Assembly (NCBI GenBank): GCA_021232515.1
Contig: JAJPOQ010000104.1
Location: forward strand, 1 to 54,952
Source of the DNA: Lentisphaeraceae bacterium
Lineage (GTDB): Bacteria; Verrucomicrobiota; Lentisphaeria; Lentisphaerales; Lentisphaeraceae
Length of the DNA: 54,952 nucleotides
Direction of reading: 5' to 3'
Both the position numbers and the translations under genes were made by a program. How positions within the stretch are numbered: position 1 is the first letter of the stretch; each line of letters begins with the position of its first letter. The notes below the pieces were generated by a model. It searched no databases. It was given only the letters and a program-made list of their open reading frames with translations, and was not told where the DNA came from. This document shows, piece after piece, positions 18,895 through 28,148 of the stretch.

Positions 18895-20166
18895 ATGACT
18901 AACTTTTCATTTAATAAATCTATTGATCGACGGTTCTTTTTAAAAGGATCTGGAGTTGCAGTTGCTCTACCATTTTTAAGTGCCATGCAACCTGCTTTTG
19001 CAGCGAGTAAAAGTTCTTCTTCAAATCCAAAAAGATTTGTCGCGATCAATGCTCCACTTGGTATTCATGGACCTCATTTCTTCCCTGAACAAGCTGGTCG
19101 TGATTATAAGTTGAGCCCTTACCTTGAGAAGATAAAAGATCATCGCAAGAAATTCACAGTTTTCTCTGGAGTTTCACACGTCAATCAAAATGGTATGAAC
19201 GGTCACTCTTCTGAATCAACTTGGTTAACTGCAGCCAGTCGTCCAGGTTTAGCTGGCTTCAAAAACTCTATATCACTGGATCAATTGGTCGCTCAACATA
19301 CTGGTGCCCAAACTCGCTACCCTTATATGGCTGTCGTTGCACGTGGTAAGTCTATCTCGTGGACGGCAAATGGCGTAAGTATTCCTGGAGAGGGCTCTGC
19401 TAGTCACCTTTTCAAAAAACTCTTTGTCGATGGCTCTCAAAAAGAAATAGATGCTCAAGTTCGGAAACTCGCCAAAGGCAAGAGTATTCTCGATACGATC
19501 AAGAATCCAACTAAAAAATTAGAGCGTTCACTTGGTCACAAAGACAAAGAAAAGCTAGATGAGTTCACGACTTCTATCCGCGCTTTAGAAGTGAGACTTC
19601 AGCAAAACGAAGCTTGGGTAAGAAAACCAAAACCTAAAGTCGATTATAAAGTTGGCAAAAGCCCTGATAAAAACGACATCATCGCTAAGCAAGAACAGCT
19701 CTATGACATCATGGCTCTTGCTTTACAAACTGACTCCACTCGCTCTATCACCTTTTCACTTGGTAGCATGAATGCGGTGCCAGATAACATAAAAGGTGTT
19801 GAAACTGACTGGCATAACTTGTCGCACCATGGCAAAGATCCGGCCAAGATAAAAGAACTCAAGCTTGTCGAAGAAGCTGAGTTTGTCGCGTTCAATAAGT
19901 TCCTCAACAAACTAGAAGCTGCAAAAGTTCTCGATGACACAACAGTTCTCCTTGGCTCAAATCTTGGAAATGCCTCGGCTCACAGTTGGAAGAACTTACC
20001 AACCCTTGTAGTTGGGGGAGACTTTAAGCATGGCAGTCACATAGCTTACGACACTAAAAACAATGCCGTCTTCGCAAATCTCTTTGTACAGATCGCCCAT
20101 AAGCTTGGTATAAATATCGACTCGTTTGGCAGTAGTACTTCGACTACGATGAAAGGCTTTTCATAA
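18895..20166 (+). CDS. DUF1552 secreted protein
   Basis: A 423-residue DUF1552 (PF07586) protein. It begins with a twin-arginine-like leader (IDRRFFLKGSGVAVALPFLSAM...AFAA) and shows family blocks: FVAINAPLGIHGPHFFPE, FSGVSHVN...GHSSESTWLTA, SISLDQLVAQHTG, the DSTRSITFSLGS segment, WHNLSHHGKDP, and VLLGSNLGNASAHSWKNLPTLVVGG. DUF1552 genes nearly always accompany DUF1592 genes in PVC bacteria, as here, only 15 bp apart; the biochemical role of the pair is not established. It is followed by a strong terminator and is intact even though the DUF1592 partner is broken. Confidence 0.92.
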   Translation: MTNFSFNKSIDRRFFLKGSGVAVALPFLSAMQPAFAASKSSSSNPKRFVAINAPLGIHGPHFFPEQAGRDYKLSPYLEKIKDHRKKFTVFSGVSHVNQNGMNGHSSESTWLTAASRPGLAGFKNSISLDQLVAQHTGAQTRYPYMAVVARGKSISWTANGVSIPGEGSASHLFKKLFVDGSQKEIDAQVRKLAKGKSILDTIKNPTKKLERSLGHKDKEKLDEFTTSIRALEVRLQQNEAWVRKPKPKVDYKVGKSPDKNDIIAKQEQLYDIMALALQTDSTRSITFSLGSMNAVPDNIKGVETDWHNLSHHGKDPAKIKELKLVEEAEFVAFNKFLNKLEAAKVLDDTTVLLGSNLGNASAHSWKNLPTLVVGGDFKHGSHIAYDTKNNAVFANLFVQIAHKLGINIDSFGSSTSTTMKGFS

Positions 20167-20180
20167 TTCTTTGGTGTGTG

Positions 20181-20216
20181 AAAGCCTCGGTTGAGTTTTC
20201 TCACCGAGGCTTTTTT
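20181..20216 (+). terminator. Strong rho-independent terminator
   Basis: AAAGCCTCGGT (20181-20191) pairs with ACCGAGGCTTT (20203-20213), an 11-bp stem, followed by a run of T to 20216. It ends the DUF1592/DUF1552 transcription unit. It is the clearest terminator in the window. Confidence 0.92.
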
Positions 20217-20249
20217 ATGCAAACAAATAACTAGAGAAGACTCAAAAAA

Positions 20250-20936
20250 CTACTCTGTTGCTGTTCCTCGAAATTTAAGTTTTTCGTCACCAACAAGTGA
20301 AATTATTGATAAATTTGATCGAGCTTCCACATGACCATCTCCAAAAGTAAAATTACTCATTGATTTAGGGTGACCACCTAAGTCTGGATACTCCCACATC
20401 CAAGATGTTCGATTATCTAAAGTCGCATCCATGTATTCCCATATGTAATAGCCATTGGAATTTGATTCACTTGCTTTGCCATCACCAAACCAATATTTAT
20501 CACTCGTCAAAAGATTGGCTCTAGGAATTTCAGGGGTCCAATCCAGTTTGCGACCACCCAAATAAGAATTTAAACCATAGTCAAAATCATTTCTCTGCTG
20601 AAACTGCCATCTCGGTCTCAGACTGTCTGTCGCTTGAGGACAGTGCATCGCTGTGCCGCTTGGTTCTAACCTGACATAGCCAGGATACTTACGAAACCAA
20701 GTAGTATTACTTAAATCTGTGTAGTTGCTCCGACTAGGGCTACCGTCACTTGGCAAGATCTCATCACTGTCTGTCGAGTAAGCTATGCCCCAAGTTGATA
20801 ACTGTTTGAGATTACTAATACAAACGGATGCTTTTACGGTGGCACGAGCTTTTTGCAAAGAAGGCAAGAGCATGCTGCTCAAAATACCAATGATAGCAAC
20901 TACTACTAAAAGCTCTATAAGAGTGAATCTCTTCAA
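20250..20936 (-). CDS. Pseudopilin-like secreted protein
   Basis: A 228-residue protein from a TTG start: [10 protein letters not shown] with helix [17 protein letters not shown], then [21 protein letters not shown]. This is a class III prepilin leader plus a DUF1559-like globular part that ends with [13 protein letters not shown], the 'DGHV' motif common in Lentisphaerota/Planctomycetota pseudopilins. The ribosome site is GGGGGG three bases or more before TTG. It stands between the terminator of the DUF1552 unit and the downstream end of the BNR operon, on the minus strand, with its own upstream region. Confidence 0.85.
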   Translation of the reverse strand: MKRFTLIELLVVVAIIGILSSMLLPSLQKARATVKASVCISNLKQLSTWGIAYSTDSDEILPSDGSPSRSNYTDLSNTTWFRKYPGYVRLEPSGTAMHCPQATDSLRPRWQFQQRNDFDYGLNSYLGGRKLDWTPEIPRANLLTSDKYWFGDGKASESNSNGYYIWEYMDATLDNRTSWMWEYPDLGGHPKSMSNFTFGDGHVEARSNLSIISLVGDEKLKFRGTATE

Positions 20937-21073
20937 TTTCCCCCCATTTCCTATCCCAAAACGACCAAGTTTAGTTGGTCCTCAAGTAAGTAATATAATA
21001 CTTCTGAACTGCGAATAGAAGAATTTAAGGAAAATGATCATAAGTCTTTAAAGTAAATGGATAATATTCAGAG

Positions 21074-22189
21074 CTATTTTTTATTCACTTTACCAAAGAC
21101 AACATCGGCTAATCCTTGAGGTCCACCTTTACCTTCGGAAGTGTACTTATAAACTTCTTGCCAGGTTTTACCGTTATCTGTACTACGCAGTATAGAAAGC
21201 CTTTTACGACTAACATTGATGAGTGTACCTTTATCTGAAGCAGCAATTTGTCCTGAAAGCTTTTTCTGAGGAATATCTTCCCAAGTAACTCCATCTTTAC
21301 TTCTTTTAGTCGTTTCACCAGATGCCCAAACATAGTCTCCTGCTACTGACAGACAAAAAGAACGACCGGCGGGTCTTTTAATATCAAGCTTGTGTGATTT
21401 CCAAGTCATACCCTTATCAGTTGATCTAAGAATTGAGTCTCCACTTCGGAGCAGTAAAAAGGCACCGTTATGATAAACTAAACCTTTCGAACCTCTCTTT
21501 TCCCAAGGATCAATTTTAACCGTCATATGTTGCCAAGTTTTCCCAAGGTCATCACTAAAAACTCCAGGACCTTTATCACCTATCACTAACAAACGGCCGT
21601 CGCCATAAGCGATTGTAGGGTGACCTATATCTATCTTGATCTTATTGCCAGCCTTATCTTTCCACCCATACGGCGACTTCACAGCCCAGCTTTTACCAAA
21701 GTCTGCTGTTGATGCCAATGGCATGGCAAAAGAGCCTTCTGCACCGACTAGCTGCATAGTTGTTTTCATGTCGTAAGGCTTACCATCTTTTCGACTCATA
21801 GAAGTTTTTTTAGCCGTCAAGTGTTGCCAATTTACACCGTCGTCAGTAGCGATGATCGTTCCCGGTGCGCCCCAGCCAGAAGCCACGGCAAAAACACCAT
21901 TTGTATAAGCAATGTTATTCCACACAGCCCAGTAACCATGATCGCCACCCGGACGACCTTTAAAACTTTGTTGCCAAGTCTTGCCGTCATCTCTTGATAC
22001 AAGGATATTCATACCATGACCAGCAGCCATAAATATGCCTTCTTCTACTTTAGGTTTTAAAGTCCCGCCCATAGGGATCTCGGCACGAATGGCTTCATTC
22101 TTAGCTTTTTCTTCTGGGCTATCTTTTGCTGTAACAAGTACGGTCAAATAGAAAGAAGCTAGAAGTGAAAATTTAATTATTGTAGTCAT
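21074..22189 (-). CDS. Secreted BNR/Asp-box beta-propeller protein
   Basis: A 371-residue exported protein (signal peptide [18 protein letters not shown]). It contains at least five Asp-box repeats: SRDDGKTW (residue ~65), [24 protein letters not shown] and STDNGKTW, the hallmark of six- or seven-bladed sialidase-like or Ycf48-like propellers. The sialidase catalytic residues (Arg triad, Tyr/Glu pair) cannot be recognised, so glycosidase activity should not be assumed; it may be a binding or assembly propeller. Last gene of the minus-strand operon starting at 27804; its start overlaps the end of the pseudopilin gene by 17 bp, implying coupled translation. Confidence 0.85.
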   Translation of the reverse strand: MTTIIKFSLLASFYLTVLVTAKDSPEEKAKNEAIRAEIPMGGTLKPKVEEGIFMAAGHGMNILVSRDDGKTWQQSFKGRPGGDHGYWAVWNNIAYTNGVFAVASGWGAPGTIIATDDGVNWQHLTAKKTSMSRKDGKPYDMKTTMQLVGAEGSFAMPLASTADFGKSWAVKSPYGWKDKAGNKIKIDIGHPTIAYGDGRLLVIGDKGPGVFSDDLGKTWQHMTVKIDPWEKRGSKGLVYHNGAFLLLRSGDSILRSTDKGMTWKSHKLDIKRPAGRSFCLSVAGDYVWASGETTKRSKDGVTWEDIPQKKLSGQIAASDKGTLINVSRKRLSILRSTDNGKTWQEVYKYTSEGKGGPQGLADVVFGKVNKK

Positions 22190-22970
22190 AAAACATGTAT
22201 CCAGTAGATTTCATTTCATCCATGTTAGTCCAATGAGATAAGGTCTTTGCATGACCATCGAAGTAAATATTATTCAAGGTAAATGAATTCCTTCTGCCTT
22301 TATGATCTAAACGGTAATGCCAGTAAATCGAAAACCATTTTTCATCATCATCAAGTATTTCAACTTCTGCTTTGTAGTTTCTAACGATACCACGGTTAGC
22401 CCAACTGCCTTCTGAAAACATGATGAGGTCCGAAAGTGATGTACCATCTTGAGGAGAAATTCTTTGCATATAAACTTCCTTGAAAGAATAAATGTTATGT
22501 GGTCCGGCACGAGTTCCACCAGACAACCAAGGATAATGGTTTGCTTTGTAACTTAAAAAACGCTCATCATTGTTGTCCATAGAGTTGTTCTCCACTCTAT
22601 CTGTCGGACATAGGAAAGCTTCATTTTTATAGTTGCCATTGTCAGGAGCTTTACTATAACCCTCAGCAAAAAGTGTTAGCTGAACCATCGCTGAGCCACC
22701 TGAAGGGTTACTGCTTGTAAAGTCATCTGAAGAGTCACCGCTTGTGCCGTTTGAGTGATCTCCGTCAAGAGCTGGTAGCTTGGCGCCATTTTGAGCTGCG
22801 TATACTTGAGACAAACTGTAAACTTGCTTTTCGTTACTTAAACAAACCGCAGTATTGGCTGCCTCACGAGCATTTCGAATCGATGGCAAGAGCAATGTTG
22901 CAAGTATACCGATAATTGCGATAACCACTAACAACTCAATCAGAGTAAATTTTTTATGATCAGTACTCAT
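22173..22970 (-). CDS. Pseudopilin-like secreted protein in the SUMF1/BNR operon
   Basis: A 265-residue protein beginning [14 protein letters not shown] with helix [17 protein letters not shown], the prepilin peptidase signal. The globular part includes [13 protein letters not shown] and ends near [15 protein letters not shown], the DGH motif of this family. Its ATG directly follows the TAA of the SUMF1 gene (TAAATG), with GAGGA as ribosome site, and its end overlaps the BNR gene by 17 bp. The arrangement suggests that the pilin-like protein, the SUMF1 protein and the propeller are made together and may form an envelope complex (inference). Confidence 0.87.
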   Translation of the reverse strand: MSTDHKKFTLIELLVVIAIIGILATLLLPSIRNAREAANTAVCLSNEKQVYSLSQVYAAQNGAKLPALDGDHSNGTSGDSSDDFTSSNPSGGSAMVQLTLFAEGYSKAPDNGNYKNEAFLCPTDRVENNSMDNNDERFLSYKANHYPWLSGGTRAGPHNIYSFKEVYMQRISPQDGTSLSDLIMFSEGSWANRGIVRNYKAEVEILDDDEKWFSIYWHYRLDHKGRRNSFTLNNIYFDGHAKTLSHWTNMDEMKSTGYMFYDYNN

Positions 22971-23990
22971 TTATTTTTCCTCACAGACAACACGAAAACC
23001 TAAGTAGGCTGCGGCCATAGGAGCATCGTAAAAACCACGAGCTGCTGAGCGAGCTAACATCGGTTGATTAAACCAAGAGCCGCCACGAACTACTCTTAGT
23101 TCCGCAACATCACTTTGTTTGTTTTTACTCAAAGGGTCAACTGCTGTTTTCTTTTTGAATTGTGTATAAAAGAATTGTTGATAGTAGTCCTCGCACCACT
23201 CCCAAACATTGCCGTGCATGTCGTAAAGTCCCCACGCATTTGCAGGGTACGAACCCACTGGTGCTGTATAAACATGCTTGTCAGCCGGATCTATATCGAC
23301 ATTTATCAACCATTGGCGAATAACCATGTCAGGATATTTTTTCTCTAATTCAGAGTTAGCAACATTTGCTTTGGTATGAATCGTCTTGCGGATCTTATCG
23401 CCAAAAGCATAAAAGGTTTTCGTACCTGCACGAGCGGTGTATTCCCACTCAGCTTCAGTTGGCAATCGATACTTCTTACCTTCCTTTTTGCTCAACCACT
23501 GACAAAAGGCTCTGGTGTCGTTCCAACTTATACCAACAACAGGGTGTGAATCTGTTTGAGGTATGCCGGGGTTCTGCCAATTCTTTGTTTTATCTTCTTC
23601 AAAAAACGACTTCCATCGGTTCTTGTTCCAATGCTTTTTACTGTGCTTTGTTGGATTAAAAACGATCATCCCCATTTTAGACTTTTCAGCTTCAGTTTTG
23701 TAGTTTGTTGCTTTCACAAACTCCTTAAACTGAGCCACAGTGACTTCTGTTGAAGACATATAAAATGGTTTAGTTATCTGTACTTTAAACTTAGTGCCTT
23801 CATCACTCAGAGTTTCATGAGTGTTGCAACGTGGAAAGTGAACATCTCGTAAGTCGCGAGTATTCCCTGTTCCCATTTCAAACTCACCAGCTTTTATCGG
23901 AATCATCTTCATGCCAACAGAGTTTTCTTTCTGGGCAGAAACAGAAACGATAAATACTAGACTAATCAGTATATTAAGTAAGCAATTCAT
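22971..23990 (-). CDS. Secreted SUMF1/FGE-domain protein
   Basis: A 339-residue exported protein (signal peptide LLNILISLVFIVSVSA) with one formylglycine-generating-enzyme-like domain (PF03781). Signatures in order: MKMIPIKAGEFEMG, PFYMSSTEVTVAQFKEF, HPVVGISWNDTRAFCQWLS, YRLPTEAEWEYTARAGT, GLYDMHGNVWEWCEDYY, VVRGGSWFN, and AAYLGFRVVCE. The fold is clear. The two active-site cysteines of true FGE are not recognisable at the C-terminal loop (RSAARGFYDAPMAAAYLGFR), so it is more likely a non-catalytic or ligand-binding member. Its 5' end overlaps the DUF1552 gene by 17 bp; ribosome site GGGGAAG. Confidence 0.9.
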   Translation of the reverse strand: MNCLLNILISLVFIVSVSAQKENSVGMKMIPIKAGEFEMGTGNTRDLRDVHFPRCNTHETLSDEGTKFKVQITKPFYMSSTEVTVAQFKEFVKATNYKTEAEKSKMGMIVFNPTKHSKKHWNKNRWKSFFEEDKTKNWQNPGIPQTDSHPVVGISWNDTRAFCQWLSKKEGKKYRLPTEAEWEYTARAGTKTFYAFGDKIRKTIHTKANVANSELEKKYPDMVIRQWLINVDIDPADKHVYTAPVGSYPANAWGLYDMHGNVWEWCEDYYQQFFYTQFKKKTAVDPLSKNKQSDVAELRVVRGGSWFNQPMLARSAARGFYDAPMAAAYLGFRVVCEEK

Positions 23991-25275
23991 CGATCTTCCC
24001 CGTACTATCTTGAAATGTCTCTGGAACTTCCACTTTCATACCGTGCAACATGGTTTCCCAAAGTCTTGAAAGTGGTGTATTTTTCTTCATGGCTAGGTGA
24101 CCTTGGTGTTTGATCCCAAGAGCCTTACCTCCACACAGAACTGTCGGTAGGCGGTCTTTTGAGTGACCTATTCCCATACTACTACTAAAGGCCAGCATCG
24201 TGTGATCTAAAAGTGAATTGCCGTCCACTTCTTTTATCGACTTCAGCTTAGTCAAAAAGTAGTTCCAGTGAGTCATATATATGCGGTCAACGCGAGCTAG
24301 CTCTGCCAGCTTTTTAGGTTCATTGCCATGGTGAGTTAAGCCGTGAAAACTTGTCGAAGACTTAAGATCTTTCCAAGTTGCTCCACTACTCTCTCGGCGG
24401 ACGACGTAACTAGCAACTCTTGTCGAGTCTGAAGACCAAGCTAAAGCCAACAAGTCAAACATCATTTTGGCATATTTGTTATAACTGAAGTTTGGTGAGT
24501 TTGGCTTATAGGAAGCTGAAAACTGTTTGTAGTCCTGTGCCTGCAATTTTGGTTTCGGTTTCTTCGACCAATCGATACTTCTTTGCAATTGCTTCTCGAC
24601 TTCTCTTACCGAAGTGAAGTACTCATCTAACTTTTCTGAGTCTGTTTTACTGACAGACTTTTTCATAGAGTTAGCGCGTTTATAAACTAAGTCTAAAACA
24701 CTGCCTTGCTTCTGAAAGTCACTTTCCTGAGAAGCCATTTCATCTTTCGAAGTTGCTTTGAAAAGACGATTAAAAATAACATATGGGTCGCACTCCGCGG
24801 CAAGCGGCACGGCGTTTTCAGACCATGATAGTGTATCTAAGTCGCCACCATAACCGGTTCCTTTGCGCTCACCTAGTTGAATTGATGGATAACGCGTTAA
24901 GTGACCGACTTGGTTCGCGGCAACTTGATCCATAGAAATAGTGTTCTCTATACCACTCGAAGTCTTGCCTGGCGCCCCAGTTGCAAATGTATAGTCGCCT
25001 TCATGACCACCACCGTACTTGAGGTACGTTCCACTTAAGAAAGTTAGATCTTTTTTATGAGCTTTTAAAACATTTAGAGTCGGTGACATTTTAAAATCTG
25101 GCCCAACAGAATCAGCTGCAGGCTCAAATTCATTCATGTTCATTCCCGTTCCATAATAAAAAATACCCATGCGACGAGGTATCTCTTTTTTCTTAGCATC
25201 ACCTAAAGCCTCTAAATAAGGAAGAGACATAGCGGCTGTACCGGCTTGTATAAATTGTTTTCTATTCAAGTTCAT
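23974..25275 (-). CDS. DUF1552 secreted protein
   Basis: A 433-residue DUF1552 protein. The leader MNLNRKQFIQAGTAAMSLPYLEALG is a short, Tat-like sequence (NRKQF, not RR). Family blocks: MGIFYYGTGMNMNEFEPA, LTFLSGTYLKYGGGHEGDYTFATGA, NTISMDQVAANQVG, the SSDSTRVASYVVRRESS segment, FHGLTHHGNEP, and LAFSSSMGIGHSKDRLPTVLCGG. It is the counterpart of 18895-20166 but belongs to a different operon; the two are only moderately similar. Nine bases separate it from the DUF1592 gene upstream. Function of the family is unknown. Confidence 0.92.
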   Translation of the reverse strand: MNLNRKQFIQAGTAAMSLPYLEALGDAKKKEIPRRMGIFYYGTGMNMNEFEPAADSVGPDFKMSPTLNVLKAHKKDLTFLSGTYLKYGGGHEGDYTFATGAPGKTSSGIENTISMDQVAANQVGHLTRYPSIQLGERKGTGYGGDLDTLSWSENAVPLAAECDPYVIFNRLFKATSKDEMASQESDFQKQGSVLDLVYKRANSMKKSVSKTDSEKLDEYFTSVREVEKQLQRSIDWSKKPKPKLQAQDYKQFSASYKPNSPNFSYNKYAKMMFDLLALAWSSDSTRVASYVVRRESSGATWKDLKSSTSFHGLTHHGNEPKKLAELARVDRIYMTHWNYFLTKLKSIKEVDGNSLLDHTMLAFSSSMGIGHSKDRLPTVLCGGKALGIKHQGHLAMKKNTPLSRLWETMLHGMKVEVPETFQDSTGKIDELLT

Positions 25276-25284
25276 TTTATCCTC

Positions 25285-27804
25285 CTACTTAGATTGAAAA
25301 GCTTCGCTTTTCACAATGGCTTTGATTAAAGTTCTCATGGAATAATTATCTTTCTTAACGAGTTCAACTATGTCGTCTATCTCGCCTAAATCAGATGGCT
25401 CGATGGTGCGGCCCAAAGCATATGTCAACATCTTCTCTGTTAGACCTCGAGCAAACCGATCTTTCATACCGGCGAGTACATCGCGATACTCCTCGAAGTT
25501 GTTATAGGTTTCACCACTTGGGAACTTTCCTTGAATAACAACCTTAGGCACTTTTTTACCTCGGAAACCTTCGCCATCCTGTAAATCGCGCCATTTACCG
25601 ATCACATTGAAGTTCTCTAAACCAAGCCCATATGGATCGATTTTCTTGTGACATACTGCACAAGACTGAATCTGTTGATGCTGAAGTAAACGATCTCTTA
25701 CTGTGAGATTTTTACCTTTGATGTTTGGCTCTATTTCACCGGCATTTGGTGGCGGTGGTGGAGCTGGTGCGTTAAATAAAACATCGAGAACATACTTGCC
25801 GCGCTCAACTGGTTTTGTACGGTTACCGTCTGACCCCCACTTGTGAAAACCCGCCATAGTGATAAAGCCACCGCGATTTAACTCTTTAGGAATACGTACA
25901 CGGCGAAACTCGCTACCAGAGACACCTTTTATACCGTAGAACTTGGCCAACTTCTCATTGAGCATAGACCAGTCACTTTTTATGCAGTTTAGCATACTAA
26001 GGTTTTTTTGAATAAGTTCACGAACAAACTCGACTGGCTCTTTTTTCATGTCTTCACCGATACCGATGAACTCATTCTTAAAGTAGTCTTTATATGTTCT
26101 CTTATCCGGTTCAAAGTGGTCGAACTCTTCTATCTTCAACCACTCATTAACAAAGCCTTCATAAAAGCGACTTGAACGGCTGTCTGCCAAGAGAGAATCG
26201 ACCGCTTTATCTAAGTCTCCAGCGCTTTTTAACTTTCCTTTTGCTGCAGCCATAAACAACTTATCATCCGGCATGGAACTCCATAGAAAGTAGGACATGC
26301 GTGAAGCCATCTCAAAACTGGTAAGTTTGCGCTTCTTGCCCGTTTCATTTGGTTCAAATATATAGAGAAAATCCGGTGAACATAAAACTGCTGAAATAAC
26401 CACTCTCAAGGCTTCATCGAACTTATTCCCAGCAGTTGTTTGCTTTTGAAACAGTCCAAGATAAACATCGAGCTCACCTGGTTTTATAGGGCGGCGAAAT
26501 GCACGAGGTAAAAGCTTTTTCAAAATAGCCGTCGCTGCTTTTAAGTCTTTTTCTGACTTCTCATAACCAGATGGGAAGAAAGTCTGCATACTTTTAGGCG
26601 GCCATTGACCTTTTTGAGGGCCTTCTATCTCGATCCAATCGACAAAGATGTAAGGCAGTTTTTCTAAAGTGTATGTCTTTGGGTTAAGACGTTGTGCTAA
26701 ACCTGCTGATTTACCTTCGAGAACGAAACGTGAACGGGCTCTTTCGGCTTCAAGTCGTTTGCCTTCTTTGCTCAATTTTTTAACAGCGGCGAACAATTCA
26801 TTGACAACGCGCTCTATCTCAACAAAACCTGTACCATTGACAAAACCAAGCTGTAGTTCGCCATTCCCTTGTGGAGCTATATCGACTGTTACTTCATAGA
26901 TCTGCGGATTATCAGCGCTAGCCGTCACTTCCCACTGCTTTATATCGCCCAAGCCTCCAGACTTCAGCTTCATGAAAAGTGGTGTTCCTCGCTCGCCTTT
27001 AAAAGCTCCAGCCTTTATGCGAATAGTGTAAGTCCCTAACTCTGGGATCATCGTTTTAGTCGCCGAGTGCTTCAGGAAACCGGCCGTTCGCAGACCTTCA
27101 GCATAGAGTTTTATGCCGTTTTTCATCATGCCACTACTACGACGTTTTGTAATGTAGGCTATACCGCGACTTTGAGCTGTATTTTCGACTTCAAAGCGAC
27201 GCTTTTCACTCTGTATTTTAGGTTGAGCTGTCTGTATAGCTTTAGCCGCTATAGTCTTGCCCAACTCATAGTAGTTAGACATAAGTGAAGGGTCGAGCAT
27301 AAGGGCTTTACTCATCTTCGTAAAGCCATCTATTTTTCCATCTGGAGAAAGTAGTGCCATCGGCCCTTGACCATTTACAAAATTCATTTGGAAAAGATCT
27401 TCAATTGTGCGAGTGTACTCTTGGCGATTTAAACGTCGCATAAGAACTCGGCCACCACTAGACTGAAGGTGACGGCGGGCTTTTTTGAGTTCGCCAGTAA
27501 TCCAACCCATGACTTCTTCCAACTCTTCTACTTTAGGCTGCGGCTCATCTTCTGGCGGCATCTCACCTAAACTCAAAGAGTTGATCACTTCAATCCAAAC
27601 TTCGCTCGCAGATCCCTCGATAACACTTGAGTGCAGTGTATCTAAACGCAGCTTACCTTTCTTTTTCTTTGGACCGTGACAACTGAAACAGTGCTTATCT
27701 AAAAATGGGCGAACTACGGACTTATACGTCTTTGAGTCCGGCTCAAAAGCACTAAGAGATAATGCTCCGAAAAGAGCAAAAATAATTAATAAACTGATTC
27801 TCAT
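25285..27804 (-). CDS. DUF1592/DUF1588 cytochrome-like secreted protein
   Basis: An 839-residue exported protein, the intact homologue of the frameshifted gene at 16493-18879. The signal peptide is MRISLLIIFALFGALSLSAF. Then: PSCyt1 heme motif CFSCHGPKKKKGKLRLD (residue ~40), DUF1587 RRLNRQEYTRTIEDLF, a carbohydrate-binding-like insert (~200-320), DUF1595/DUF1592 (LCSPDFLYIFEP, MASRMSYFLWSSMPDD), DUF1588 NAPAPPPPPNAGEIEPN with CAVCHKKIDPYG, and DUF1585 at the end (LTEKMLTYALGR). Two CxxCH sites suggest c-type heme and a redox role in the periplasm, but no function is proven. ATG 27804 follows GGGGA. First gene of the operon to 21074. Confidence 0.93.
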   Translation of the reverse strand: MRISLLIIFALFGALSLSAFEPDSKTYKSVVRPFLDKHCFSCHGPKKKKGKLRLDTLHSSVIEGSASEVWIEVINSLSLGEMPPEDEPQPKVEELEEVMGWITGELKKARRHLQSSGGRVLMRRLNRQEYTRTIEDLFQMNFVNGQGPMALLSPDGKIDGFTKMSKALMLDPSLMSNYYELGKTIAAKAIQTAQPKIQSEKRRFEVENTAQSRGIAYITKRRSSGMMKNGIKLYAEGLRTAGFLKHSATKTMIPELGTYTIRIKAGAFKGERGTPLFMKLKSGGLGDIKQWEVTASADNPQIYEVTVDIAPQGNGELQLGFVNGTGFVEIERVVNELFAAVKKLSKEGKRLEAERARSRFVLEGKSAGLAQRLNPKTYTLEKLPYIFVDWIEIEGPQKGQWPPKSMQTFFPSGYEKSEKDLKAATAILKKLLPRAFRRPIKPGELDVYLGLFQKQTTAGNKFDEALRVVISAVLCSPDFLYIFEPNETGKKRKLTSFEMASRMSYFLWSSMPDDKLFMAAAKGKLKSAGDLDKAVDSLLADSRSSRFYEGFVNEWLKIEEFDHFEPDKRTYKDYFKNEFIGIGEDMKKEPVEFVRELIQKNLSMLNCIKSDWSMLNEKLAKFYGIKGVSGSEFRRVRIPKELNRGGFITMAGFHKWGSDGNRTKPVERGKYVLDVLFNAPAPPPPPNAGEIEPNIKGKNLTVRDRLLQHQQIQSCAVCHKKIDPYGLGLENFNVIGKWRDLQDGEGFRGKKVPKVVIQGKFPSGETYNNFEEYRDVLAGMKDRFARGLTEKMLTYALGRTIEPSDLGEIDDIVELVKKDNYSMRTLIKAIVKSEAFQSK

Positions 27805-27932
27805 GATTCCCCACAAAGCATTTTTCTTAAACTACTTCTCCGTAGGGACGGATGGAAATTTTTATACATAGACACCTCAACAACAAAGCTTTAATTAACA
27901 CAACTATGAATATGAGTTAATGACAGATCCCA

Positions 27933-27954
27933 CGGTAATTTTATAAAATTTCCG
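27933..27954. promoter_or_regulatory. 22-bp palindrome, possible operator
   Basis: The sequence is CGG, T, a perfect 14-bp palindrome AATTTTATAAAATT, T, CCG: 20 of 22 positions pair in inverted symmetry, with a single T/T mismatch pair. It lies ~130 bp upstream of the DUF1592 operon start. Size and symmetry fit a dimeric repressor site. The regulator is unknown, and AT-rich DNA makes the inner part less surprising than the CGG/CCG ends. Confidence 0.4.
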
Positions 27955-28101
27955 GAATCAGAACCATGCTTTTCATCATTTAGGAAAATTTTTCGTGCTT
28001 AGATCTATGGAGAGACACCAATATATTTATAACAAAAACGTCATTTTTTGGGATTTTTAAATCAGGAGAGAAATTACTGAAAATTTGGTGAGGAATGTTC
28101 A

Positions 28102-28129
28102 GTGATGCTTCAGAATTGAAGCATCACTA
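28102..28129 (-). terminator. Perfect 11-bp hairpin downstream of the sugar-acid operon
   Basis: AGTGATGCTTC (28102-28112), loop of six, GAAGCATCACT (28119-28129). It lies 20 bp beyond the stop of the kinase gene, so it probably ends or stabilises that transcript. No T tract follows on the minus strand, so it may act as a 3' stabilising structure or a rho-assisted end. Confidence 0.6.
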
Positions 28130-28148
28130 AAGGTATTTTTAGAAGTGA

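Larger units (their letters stand above)
27805..28148. other. Intergenic region upstream of the DUF1592 operon
   Basis: 344 bp, AT-rich. It contains a 22-bp near-perfect palindrome (27933-27954) and, at the far end, a perfect 11-bp hairpin (28102-28129) that follows the kinase gene. On the minus strand a TATAAA-like box lies near 27860-27870, a possible -10 for the DUF1592 operon, without a convincing -35. No open reading frame of note. Confidence 0.5.

Noticed and set aside
21074-22189. Calling the BNR protein a sialidase
   Set aside because: Only Asp-box repeats are seen; the arginine triad and catalytic Tyr/Glu are not identifiable.
22971-23990. Calling the SUMF1 protein the formylglycine-generating enzyme for the two sulfatases
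   Set aside because: The fold is present, but the paired catalytic cysteines of true FGE are not recognisable, and the gene is in an operon without a sulfatase.
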